From positions 1 to 6,689 of the forward strand of contig DIFE01000005.1 of the NCBI GenBank assembly GCA_002418985.1: 6,689 nucleotides of DNA. Direction: 5' to 3'. Shown here one piece after another: positions 1-5,694 of this stretch (its first letter is position 1; each line of letters opens with the position of its first letter). This DNA is from Deltaproteobacteria bacterium UBA5756 (GTDB taxonomy: Bacteria; Desulfobacterota; Syntrophorhabdia; Syntrophorhabdales; Syntrophorhabdaceae). The translations under genes were made by a program, and so were the position numbers. The notes below the pieces were generated by a model that searched no databases, was not told where the DNA came from, and worked only from the letters and a program-made list of their open reading frames with translations.

Positions 1-19
1 GCGAAGGCCGGAAGCCAGG
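1..19 (-). repeat. REP-like repeat, copy 1 (truncated by window edge)
   Basis: On the minus strand this reads CCTGGCTTCCGGCCTTCGC. It matches the first 19 bases of the copy at 126-144 at 18 of 19 positions, in the opposite orientation. The second arm of its hairpin would lie before base 1, so the element is cut by the window edge. The CCGGCCTTCGCCGGAATGAC type of sequence is a common dispersed palindrome in environmental bacterial genomes (general knowledge). Confidence 0.6.
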
Positions 20-125
20 AAAACCTCTCATACAACAGGAAGCATGCGCATACAGAGTACCACGCAGTGTTTAAAAGGGGACAGTTGGATATCTTTCGTC
101 CGGTGATTCCTTATCCATGATCTCT

Positions 126-155
126 CCTGGGTTCCGGCCTTCGCCGGAATGACGG
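126..155 (+). repeat. REP-like palindromic repeat, copy 2
   Basis: The core is a perfect 7-bp stem, TTCCGGC (132-138) with GCCGGAA (143-149), around a CTTC loop, followed by TGACGG. It lies in inverted orientation to the copy at 1-19, with 106 nt between them, like the paired REPs of a BIME. No T-run follows on either strand, so it is not a classical rho-independent terminator for the ATPase gene ending at 291, though it could protect a 3' end. The rest of 1-290 shows no credible gene, RNA or promoter. Confidence 0.7.
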
Positions 156-290
156 AGGAAGAATATAGGGAACTATGCGTTAGTTTGTGACGGTCCGGAA
201 AGAGGTTGACCTTTACATTATTTTGGACAGATGTGGGTTATGGGTTATAGGAACGGACAGAAAATGCTTTTCCCCCATTACCTGGTATTA

Positions 291-1802
291 TCACCTATTT
301 GTTGCGCTCGCAACTATCGAAGCGATCCAGCCTGTGCGGTTGCCGTAAAGGCTTACCTTATACCACTTCATTCCCGTGCCGTCCTTCTGTTCGTCGAGGA
401 TGGGGAGTATCTCGCCCCGGACGATGGTCAGGATTCGGGGAGATTCGATTCCGGGAGCGCTGCGGATATTGGCGGCTTCGGCGTTTACCACGGCCAACCG
501 GTTCCCGGCAGATTCATTCTTCTTTTTGATTTCGTCCCGGAAGGCGGATATCACGTCTTTTTCTCCACGCGCATCAGAAGGGCTTTGCACTGCCGCTTGA
601 CCTTCTGCTGTTTCCCCGGGATTTTGCGCTTGAGGGTTTTCGACGGGAGGTTCCTTCTTCGGTGCCTCGCTTTTTTCAACTTCTTTTATGATAACTGTTT
701 GTTGCGGCTGTTTCGGAGCCGAGACAAAGTGGTATCCCGCCGCGCCGAGGAACAGGAAGAGTAATATGACAAGGGTTATGATCACAGGTCTGAAATATTG
801 CCCTGTGCTCCGCTCGAGAAGTCTTTGTTTGGCGTTGTGCGCGATATAGTCCAGCGGAGCCGCGGGGGTGCGGTTCGGGGCCGCCGGACCGGCCGTCTCG
901 CTGCCGGCCTTCGTGGACTGTTCTTTCGGTGCTTCTCTTCTGTCGGCCACAACATAGGGCAGGCTTTCGCCTCTGCCGCTCATGGAGTTCAGGGCCTTGG
1001 AGACCTCCTTGAAACCTATTTTGCGTGTCTTGTCGTTATAACCGTTGAGAAGTGCCAGATCGGATACGGCAATGATGGTCCTTGGGAGCCCCTTGGAGTA
1101 TTTGTGGATGATCTCTATTGCATCTTCGGCGAATATCTCCCTGGCCACATCGAGTCCGGCCTTGTTGAGGCGGTACCTGATGAGTTCCCGCGTCTCCTCA
1201 AATCTCAGTGGCGTGAAATAGTATCGTACGGGCAGCCTCTGCCAGAACTCGGGCATTTCTTGAAGGGTGTCCCAGAGGGCTTTTTGCCCGGAGAGGATGA
1301 AGGTATGCAGGTACTCGTTATTGTGAGTCAGATTGATGAGCACCCTGAGCTCCTGAAGCACGCTTCGTGCCTCGCACAGCATCTGTCCTTCATCGATTAC
1401 GATGATGTTCCTGCCGCCTTCCATCTTTGTAGCGACAAGGGCATTTTTGAGCGTTGTCAGGTTCGTCAGTTTGTCCTGTGCCGGCATTTCGCCGGTGATA
1501 AGGCCTGTAATCTGACCGATCATCTGATCCGCTGTGAGGGTAGGGTGGTCGACCAGGGCGTAACGGAAATTCGCCCCATATTCGGCTTTCATCTCATCGA
1601 TGAGCTTGAGCAGGATCGTTGTCTTACCCAGACCGGCATCTTCGGAGGCGACGAGAACCCCGCCCTTGTTCGTGGCGATGGCGTATTTGAGCCGCTCGAA
1701 GCACTCAAAATACTGGCCTGTCACGCACATCATGCTGCCGTCGGGGGCGAGGAGAAAGGGGTGCTGATTGAGACCCCAGTACCTGAGATACTCTTCGTTC
1801 AT
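291..1802 (-). CDS. ExeA/GspA-like AAA ATPase, membrane-anchored, with C-terminal SH3b domain
   Basis: A 503-residue protein in three parts. Residues 1-275 form an ExeA-type AAA ATPase: an N-terminal YLRYWGLNQHPF motif, a P-loop EDAGLGKTT (54-62), Walker B IVIDE (134-138), and QRLPVRY (188-194) where the family has its conserved arginine region. Residues 276-338 are a linker. One hydrophobic segment follows at about 339-358. A low-complexity, Pro/Glu/Lys-rich stretch (362-432) leads to an SH3b domain at about 435-500 (AANIRSAPG, then KWYKV and GWI). The predicted topology is a cytoplasmic ATPase with a periplasmic SH3b domain. ExeA/GspA relatives often carry a peptidoglycan-binding domain in that place and help assemble the type II secretion secretin; by analogy this protein may couple ATP use to an envelope machine, but no secretion genes are in view. 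The start at 1802 was chosen because its ATG overlaps the upstream stop as ATGA and homologues begin near this point; ATGs at 1811 and 1820 are in frame. The first P-loop glycine is Glu. Family assignment is strong; exact role is unknown. Confidence 0.88.
   Translation of the reverse strand: MNEEYLRYWGLNQHPFLLAPDGSMMCVTGQYFECFERLKYAIATNKGGVLVASEDAGLGKTTILLKLIDEMKAEYGANFRYALVDHPTLTADQMIGQITGLITGEMPAQDKLTNLTTLKNALVATKMEGGRNIIVIDEGQMLCEARSVLQELRVLINLTHNNEYLHTFILSGQKALWDTLQEMPEFWQRLPVRYYFTPLRFEETRELIRYRLNKAGLDVAREIFAEDAIEIIHKYSKGLPRTIIAVSDLALLNGYNDKTRKIGFKEVSKALNSMSGRGESLPYVVADRREAPKEQSTKAGSETAGPAAPNRTPAAPLDYIAHNAKQRLLERSTGQYFRPVIITLVILLFLFLGAAGYHFVSAPKQPQQTVIIKEVEKSEAPKKEPPVENPQAQNPGETAEGQAAVQSPSDARGEKDVISAFRDEIKKKNESAGNRLAVVNAEAANIRSAPGIESPRILTIVRGEILPILDEQKDGTGMKWYKVSLYGNRTGWIASIVASATNR
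1799..1802 (-). promoter_or_regulatory. ATGA stop/start overlap (translational coupling)
   Basis: The TGA of the nuclease-fold gene (1801-1799) shares bases with the ATG of the ATPase gene (1802-1800). An AAGG lies about 10 nt upstream of that ATG inside the nuclease gene and could serve as its ribosome binding site. This arrangement supports the shorter ATPase start and co-translation of the pair. Confidence 0.65.
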
Positions 1803-2419
1803 GGTTTGCATGCCTTGCATGGGACGTAACCTATTTTAATAGCATCGCTTCTGTTATGAAAGATAATTTTGCTTTTTTCTGGGATTTTTTCGACTGACTT
1901 GCAGGTGGGTCTGTGGAAACCGGAAGTCCTCTTATTACCGATGTAATATGTTTCCGTGTCCTTTTTCTTTTCCAGCCAAAGGCCTTTATCATCGGCTATA
2001 GCCTTTTTTTCGGCGTCAAGGAGAGCTTGCCTGTATTTGACGTTGGGGGCAGTGACGTTCGCCCTGGCATAGCCATTTCTGATAAGGTCAGCGTTGACAA
2101 AGGTCTTCTTCACAAAAACATAGGCGAGAATATGCCCGTTATCGTCTTTTTTCTTCGTATCAAACTCCAGCCTTACCTTCTTCATGAAGACGAGTTTTTT
2201 GTTATAGCGTACCGTCTGTCTTGCGTAAAACTCCGCCCCACCTTCCTTTCTATTAAGGTCTGGAGGGACTACCCCGATGTATCTGACGGTTTCTCCCGAT
2301 TCGAGTTGGATGGTGTTGCCGTCGATGATCTTCCGGACAACATAGTCTTTGGCAAAGGCAAAGCTGAGTGGGAAGATCATCATGACGAGTAAGGCTAAAG
2401 CAATGGATCTGCTGAGCAT
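1799..2419 (-). CDS. Exported SNase-fold (thermonuclease-like) protein with Ada-like zinc motif, catalytically degenerate
   Basis: A 206-residue protein. Residues 1-23 are a signal peptide: basic start MLSRS, hydrophobic core, and AFA before Lys24 as a signal peptidase I site. Residues 25-150 follow the staphylococcal nuclease (OB) fold: IIDGNTI (31-37), ETVRYIGV (43-50), NGHILAYVF (94-102), then VNADLIRNGYA (108-118) and a GLWLE end (146-150). The C-terminal 45 residues carry FHRPTC (His169, Cys173) and PCKAC (Cys201, Cys204), the spacing of the Ada-like metal-binding domain often found behind thermonucleases. Aligned by eye to staphylococcal nuclease, Arg35 is kept (Arg46), but Asp21 is Asn35, Asp40 is Val51, Glu43 is Asp54 and Arg87 is His96. 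Phosphodiesterase activity is therefore doubtful, and a binding role is possible. It overlaps the ATPase gene downstream by 4 nt. No Shine-Dalgarno sequence is visible before the ATG, and no alternative upstream start exists before a stop codon seven codons away. Fold is confident; activity is uncertain. Confidence 0.87.
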   Translation of the reverse strand: MLSRSIALALLVMMIFPLSFAFAKDYVVRKIIDGNTIQLESGETVRYIGVVPPDLNRKEGGAEFYARQTVRYNKKLVFMKKVRLEFDTKKKDDNGHILAYVFVKKTFVNADLIRNGYARANVTAPNVKYRQALLDAEKKAIADDKGLWLEKKKDTETYYIGNKRTSGFHRPTCKSVEKIPEKSKIIFHNRSDAIKIGYVPCKACKP

Positions 2420-2429
2420 ATCGATGATG

Positions 2430-2435
2430 ATTGTA
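2430..2435 (-). promoter_or_regulatory. Possible -10 box for nuclease/ATPase unit
   Basis: TACAAT on the minus strand lies 10 nt before the ATG at 2419. The matching -35 position has no good hexamer. If used, transcription would begin about 4 nt before the start codon, giving an almost leaderless mRNA, which would fit the missing Shine-Dalgarno sequence. A new promoter is expected here because a terminator lies just upstream. Confidence 0.25.
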
Positions 2436-2474
2436 CACTATTTTGCCACCGCGCGAAAGAAAATACAACAGGAC

Positions 2475-2511
2475 AAAAAAGAACCGCCCCCCGTTGAAGG
2501 GAGGCGGTTTC
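2475..2511 (-). terminator. Rho-independent terminator of the hbd-hydratase-thiolase operon
   Basis: On the minus strand AACCGCC (2509-2503) pairs with GGCGGTT (2488-2482). The stem is extended by CCC/GGG after a single-base bulge, encloses a loop of about 7 nt, and is followed by C and six T (2480-2475). It begins 26 nt after the thiolase stop codon. A GC-rich stem followed at once by a U tract is the classical intrinsic terminator. Confidence 0.9.
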
Positions 2512-2535
2512 AGGGTTATCGGTATTGTTTAAATA

Positions 2536-3747
2536 TTAGCCGACCTTGAAGATCATGGAGGCGCCGGTGTCGCCGGCTGCGCAGCCTGCCCACAGGCAGT
2601 AGCCGCCGCCGATGAGAACCATCTCTTCGAGCATCTCAGCGATGATCCTGCCAGCCGTCGGGGCCTGGGGATGCCCGTAGATCAGGGATGAACCGTAGTT
2701 GTTCATGAACATGACGTCGATATTAAACTTCTTGGCGAAGTTGAGGTCATTGGTGGAAAAGGGGTTATGGCTTTTAATGGCCTTCATATCGGTGATCTTG
2801 AGACCGGCATTGGCAAGGGCCATCTCTGCAGCAGGAACAGGTGCTGAAGCCATGAAGCCGGGGTTGACCCTGGAGAAACCATAGGAAACAAGCTGGATCT
2901 CTACCTTGGGGTCAGCGCTCAGTTCTTTCGCCTTGTCCCGTGTTGTTACGATGAAACCAACGTTCCCGTCGGCGGGGAATGTCTGCGCGCCAAAACTATG
3001 GATTCCGCCCTTTTCCGCCGGGCCGAGTTTGGCGAGGCCTTCGGCTGTCGTCGCGGTAACGCCCTCATCCAGTTCGACCATCACGGTTTTCTTTTTCGAG
3101 ACTTTCACTTCTGCGGGGAACATATATTTCTTCTGGAATTCACGGTCATTTGCCTGCGACATCAAGTACTGCTCGTAACGCCGAAGCACTACTGCGTCTG
3201 ACTGCTCTTTGGTGAACCCTTCGATCTTGGCGACGTTTTCAGCAGTCCCTACCATCTTTGTAGGTGGTGTGACGTTGGGATCGCTGTTGAAATTGTCCAT
3301 CATCCAGTTTTCATGCAGCAGTTCACCACCGGGACCCATCGGGTTCGGCCATACGGTGTGCGGACCATTCGAACAGCGGTCGGACATGAGACCAAAACCC
3401 ACATCGTAAACACCCAGTTCGATGTCTTTCGCGAGCAGATTCAAAATGGTGGTAGAAGTTGTGCAGGCCTGATTAACCATGAGGCCGGGCACGTTCTTCT
3501 TGTTGTCTGTCAGCATACCTGCTGCCCAGTTATGGCTGTAGAACAGGTATTTGTGGGCAATAGAACACCCGTAATAGAGATAGTCGATGACGGTCGGATC
3601 GATCTTTTTCTTTTCCAGGAACCATCTCCGTGCAGTTTTCGCCCCGAGTTCAATGGGGTTCTCGTTTGCCATGCTTCCCTGCCAACGGGTGAACGGGGTT
3701 GAATAGTAGCCGTTGTAAGGGATATACACGTTTGAATAAGTCTTCAT
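2536..3747 (-). CDS. Divergent thiolase-family protein (acyl-CoA C-acyltransferase)
   Basis: At 403 residues it has the usual thiolase length of about 390-405. Landmarks of the fold in order: nucleophilic cysteine region VNQACTTS (Cys95), IKSHNPFS (325-331) at the place of the NEAF/HDCF motif, YGHPQAPTAG (357-366) with His359 of the GHP motif, and AGCAAGDTGAS (387-397) with Cys389 as second active-site cysteine. The Cys-His-Cys set is thus present, so activity is likely: thiolytic cleavage of a 3-ketoacyl-CoA or the reverse condensation. The surrounding motifs differ from classical acetoacetyl-CoA thiolases (CTT for CxS, HNPF for NEAF, CAA for CxG), so the substrate is not certain. Position as last gene after hbd and a hydratase, 94 nt downstream, suggests acetoacetyl-CoA to two acetyl-CoA. 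Thiolases of this divergent kind occur in anaerobic aromatic and fatty acid degraders (recollection, not checked). The start is supported by AGAGGAGG (3762-3755), 7 nt from the ATG. A terminator follows the stop. Confidence 0.87.
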   Translation of the reverse strand: MKTYSNVYIPYNGYYSTPFTRWQGSMANENPIELGAKTARRWFLEKKKIDPTVIDYLYYGCSIAHKYLFYSHNWAAGMLTDNKKNVPGLMVNQACTTSTTILNLLAKDIELGVYDVGFGLMSDRCSNGPHTVWPNPMGPGGELLHENWMMDNFNSDPNVTPPTKMVGTAENVAKIEGFTKEQSDAVVLRRYEQYLMSQANDREFQKKYMFPAEVKVSKKKTVMVELDEGVTATTAEGLAKLGPAEKGGIHSFGAQTFPADGNVGFIVTTRDKAKELSADPKVEIQLVSYGFSRVNPGFMASAPVPAAEMALANAGLKITDMKAIKSHNPFSTNDLNFAKKFNIDVMFMNNYGSSLIYGHPQAPTAGRIIAEMLEEMVLIGGGYCLWAGCAAGDTGASMIFKVG

Positions 3748-3754
3748 GAAACTA

Positions 3755-3762
3755 CCTCCTCT
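3755..3762 (-). promoter_or_regulatory. Ribosome binding site of the thiolase gene
   Basis: AGAGGAGG on the minus strand lies 7 nt before the ATG at 3747. It is a strong Shine-Dalgarno sequence and fixes the start codon. Confidence 0.8.
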
Positions 3763-3841
3763 TGATATTTGATGTAATCAGTCCAGTTTTTCCGAGACCG
3801 ACCCGCCAGGTTTTGAACTGCAAAGGCAGGCCGTGCTCCGG

Positions 3842-4624
3842 TCATTTCCCTTTGTAATTCGGTTTTCTTTTTTCCACAAAGGCATTGATTCCTTCACGTC
3901 CGTCCTCGGATGTGAATGCGATCGAGAAAGAGTCCATCTCGAGGGTCAATCCTGTTGCGATTTCCGTGTCCATACCGGTGTCGACACATTTCTTAATCAG
4001 GGCAAGGGCCGCCTTGGGTTTGGCGGCGAGCTTTCCAGCCCATTTCTTCGCCTCTTCCATCAATTGTTCTCTCGGCACTACTTTGTTTACCAGGCCGACA
4101 CGATATGCCTCCTGGGCATTGACGGTGTCGCCAAAAAAGAGCATCTCTTTGGCTTTCGGGAGCCCGACAAGCCTGGGAAGGCGCTGGGTCGCGCCGGAAC
4201 CGGGCATTATGCCGAGATTGATCTCAGGTACTCCGAACACGGCGTCCTCGGACGCTATGCGCAAGTCGCAGCAAATGGTTACTTCGCATCCGCCGCCAAG
4301 GGCCAGACCGAAAACGGCAGCGATGGTCGGTTTTGCAATGGATGTCAGCTTATCAAAGGTCTTCCTCGGAGCTGTCCAGAGGAAGTCAAGTGTTTCCACG
4401 GCGGATTTTCCCATGACATCCTTTACATCGAGGCCGGCCCCGAAAGCCTTGTCGCCGTTACCTGTGATGATGATAGCGCCGATGGAAGCGTCGTTTTCAA
4501 GATCGACGATCGCGTCGTACAGATCGTAATAGGATTGGACACTTAAGGGGTTCACGGGGGGTCTGTTCAGCTTAATGATCCCGATGGGTGCTTCTTTTTC
4601 AACGATAATCGTTTCGTAAGCCAT
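3842..4624 (-). CDS. Enoyl-CoA hydratase (crotonase family)
   Basis: A 260-residue protein, the normal length for a monofunctional crotonase. It should hydrate a short trans-2-enoyl-CoA such as crotonyl-CoA to the 3-hydroxyacyl-CoA. Seen in sequence: FGAGLDV (61-67) forming one side of the oxyanion hole, LALGGGCE (107-114) with the second oxyanion glycine and Glu114, and FGVPEINLGIMPGSGATQRL (130-149) with Glu134. Glu114 and Glu134 match the two catalytic glutamates (Glu144 and Glu164 of rat mitochondrial hydratase), which supports a true hydratase rather than an isomerase or hydrolase of the superfamily. The start at 4624 is chosen because AAGGAGG (4636-4630) lies 5 nt before it. An in-frame ATG at 4696 would add 24 residues, overlap the upstream gene and extend beyond the family's usual N terminus. 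It lies 22 nt downstream of the dehydrogenase gene and is co-transcribed with it. Chain-length specificity cannot be read from the sequence. Confidence 0.92.
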   Translation of the reverse strand: MAYETIIVEKEAPIGIIKLNRPPVNPLSVQSYYDLYDAIVDLENDASIGAIIITGNGDKAFGAGLDVKDVMGKSAVETLDFLWTAPRKTFDKLTSIAKPTIAAVFGLALGGGCEVTICCDLRIASEDAVFGVPEINLGIMPGSGATQRLPRLVGLPKAKEMLFFGDTVNAQEAYRVGLVNKVVPREQLMEEAKKWAGKLAAKPKAALALIKKCVDTGMDTEIATGLTLEMDSFSIAFTSEDGREGINAFVEKRKPNYKGK

Positions 4625-4629
4625 GGGAA

Positions 4630-4636
4630 CCTCCTT
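4630..4636 (-). promoter_or_regulatory. Ribosome binding site deciding the hydratase start
   Basis: AAGGAGG on the minus strand lies 5 nt before the ATG at 4624, in the 22-nt gap after the dehydrogenase stop. It favours this start over the in-frame ATG at 4696. Confidence 0.85.
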
Positions 4637-4646
4637 TGTCAGTGTC

Positions 4647-5507
4647 TTACTTGGAATAATCGTACCAGCCTTTTCCGCTCTTGCGGCCCAGGCCACCGGA
4701 CTTTACGAGGTTCTTGAGTGTCAGAGGGGGATCCCATTTCAATTCTTTCGGCAGGTTGTCATAGAAATACTGCTGAACGTGAAGGTTGATATCGAGACCC
4801 GTGAGGTCCATCAGTTCGAAAGGCCCCATAGGATAGTTGAGCCCGAGCTTCGCTGCTTTGTCGATGTCTTCCTTGGAAGCGATTCCCTGTTCCCAGAGTT
4901 TGATGGCTTCGATGAAGTGAGGGACCATAAGCCTGTTGACCAGGAATCCGGGGATATCAACTTTGACTTCGACAGGCTCTTTTCCGAATTTTCTTGTAAG
5001 ATCAATTGTGGCTGCGACGGTTGCATCACTGGTCTGGATGCCGCGGATGACTTCCACAAGCTTCATAAGCGGAACGGGATTGAAGAAGTGCATACCCACA
5101 ACCTTGTCGGGTTTCTTCGTTGCCGTTGCCATCTCGGTCAGCGACATGGATGACGTATTCGAGGAGAGAATGACATCGGGTTTTGTAATCTCGTCGAGCT
5201 GAGCGAAGACCTCTTTCTTGATTTTCATAACTTCTACAACTACTTCTACGACGAAGTCGGCGTCCTTCATGGCTCCCATGTCGGTTGTGCCTTTGATCCT
5301 GCCCATTATGGCTGCCTTGTCGTCTGCCGACATCTTGCCTTTTTCGACTGTCTTGGCGAGGAACTTATCGATATTCTTGATCCCGCCCTCAACAAACCTG
5401 TCCTCGATGTCTCTCAGGATGACGTTGTAGCCAGCCATCGAGGCCACCTGAGCAATACCATTACCCATTACGCCGGCACCCAAAACTCCGATTGTCTTTA
5501 TATCCAT
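4647..5507 (-). CDS. hbd: 3-hydroxybutyryl-CoA dehydrogenase
   Basis: A 286-residue protein that closely follows the short bacterial Hbd family along its whole length. It interconverts 3-hydroxybutyryl-CoA and acetoacetyl-CoA. The N-terminal Rossmann domain has GAGVMG (10-15), and Asp33 at the end of the second strand suggests NAD(H) rather than NADP(H). Catalytic residues are in place: Ser119 in SSNTSS (115-120), His140 in MHFFNP (139-144), Glu152 in LVEVIRG (150-156), and Asn191 in FLVNR (188-192). The C-terminal dimerisation domain (about 185-286) contains NYPMGPFEL (224-232) and ends with GLGRKSGKGWYDYSK, the typical family terminus. The start at 5507 has a strong TAGGAGGGG (5520-5512) 4 nt upstream. 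It is the first gene of a three-gene operon with a hydratase and a thiolase, preceded by a TTGACA promoter. Acyl-CoA dehydrogenase and electron-transfer genes are absent from the window, so the direction of the pathway (oxidation or synthesis) cannot be decided here. Confidence 0.95.
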   Translation of the reverse strand: MDIKTIGVLGAGVMGNGIAQVASMAGYNVILRDIEDRFVEGGIKNIDKFLAKTVEKGKMSADDKAAIMGRIKGTTDMGAMKDADFVVEVVVEVMKIKKEVFAQLDEITKPDVILSSNTSSMSLTEMATATKKPDKVVGMHFFNPVPLMKLVEVIRGIQTSDATVAATIDLTRKFGKEPVEVKVDIPGFLVNRLMVPHFIEAIKLWEQGIASKEDIDKAAKLGLNYPMGPFELMDLTGLDINLHVQQYFYDNLPKELKWDPPLTLKNLVKSGGLGRKSGKGWYDYSK

Positions 5508-5511
5508 ACAG

Positions 5512-5520
5512 CCCCTCCTA
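5512..5520 (-). promoter_or_regulatory. Ribosome binding site of hbd
   Basis: TAGGAGGGG on the minus strand ends 4 nt before the ATG at 5507, a strong Shine-Dalgarno sequence at the end of an AT-rich leader. Confidence 0.8.
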
Positions 5521-5562
5521 TAAAGTGATTTTTGGAAAAATTAAAAAATTCACATGCCCATA

Positions 5563-5593
5563 TATCTAACTATTATTATGCATAACGTGTCAA
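5563..5593 (-). promoter_or_regulatory. Sigma70-type promoter of the hbd operon
   Basis: A perfect -35 hexamer TTGACA lies at 5593-5588. A weak -10 follows, either TTAGAT (5569-5564, 18-nt spacer) or TAGATA (5568-5563, 19-nt spacer). Transcription would begin near 5556, leaving a leader of about 50 nt that is very AT-rich. The weak -10 and long spacer may mean activator dependence or tight control. Confidence 0.55.
5576..5585. promoter_or_regulatory. Candidate operator: palindrome in promoter spacer
   Basis: TTATGCATAA is a perfect 10-bp palindrome lying between the -35 and -10 of the hbd promoter, where a bound repressor would block RNA polymerase. No known regulator site is recognised and the palindrome is short, so this is a candidate only. 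Confidence 0.3.
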
Positions 5594-5694
5594 CTGTTTT
5601 CGTCGCTAAAGCCAATATTATTGCGGGGTATGCGGCCAAATACCACTGGGTGGACCACCTTTACGTCCCGGGCTGATAATGCCGCTTTCCTACC

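Noticed and set aside
206..234. TTGACC on the plus strand as a -35 of a promoter
   Set aside because: No acceptable -10 at 16-18 nt and no plus-strand gene downstream.
231..764. Plus-strand open frame running from the non-coding stretch into the ATPase 3' end
   Set aside because: Composition is erratic, most of it is antisense to the SH3b and spacer region, and no start signal is seen.
1803..1820. ATG at 1820 or 1811 as ATPase start
   Set aside because: The AGGT before 1820 is weak, and these starts add 6 or 3 residues before the usual family N terminus; the ATGA overlap at 1802 fits better. Not excluded.
798..1829. Long plus-strand open frame (343 codons) opposite the ATPase gene
   Set aside because: It is antisense to a gene with clear AAA motifs, shows no recognisable domain and has no ribosome binding site; it is a by-product of codon bias.
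3763..3841. Regulatory hairpin in the hydratase-thiolase gap
   Set aside because: Only weak, short pairings such as CAG/CTG are seen; nothing resembling an attenuator or riboswitch.
3833..4546. Plus-strand open frames opposite the enoyl-CoA hydratase gene
   Set aside because: They mirror a well-supported crotonase gene and show no family motif.
4625..4696. In-frame ATG at 4696 as hydratase start
   Set aside because: It would overlap the end of hbd by 50 nt and add 24 residues absent from the family, while AAGGAGG marks the ATG at 4624.
5630..5694. Possible terminator after the MBL-fold gene (GGTGG/CCACC and GGTAT/ATACC pairings)
   Set aside because: The stems are short, one has an impossible one-base loop, and no T-run follows on the minus strand.
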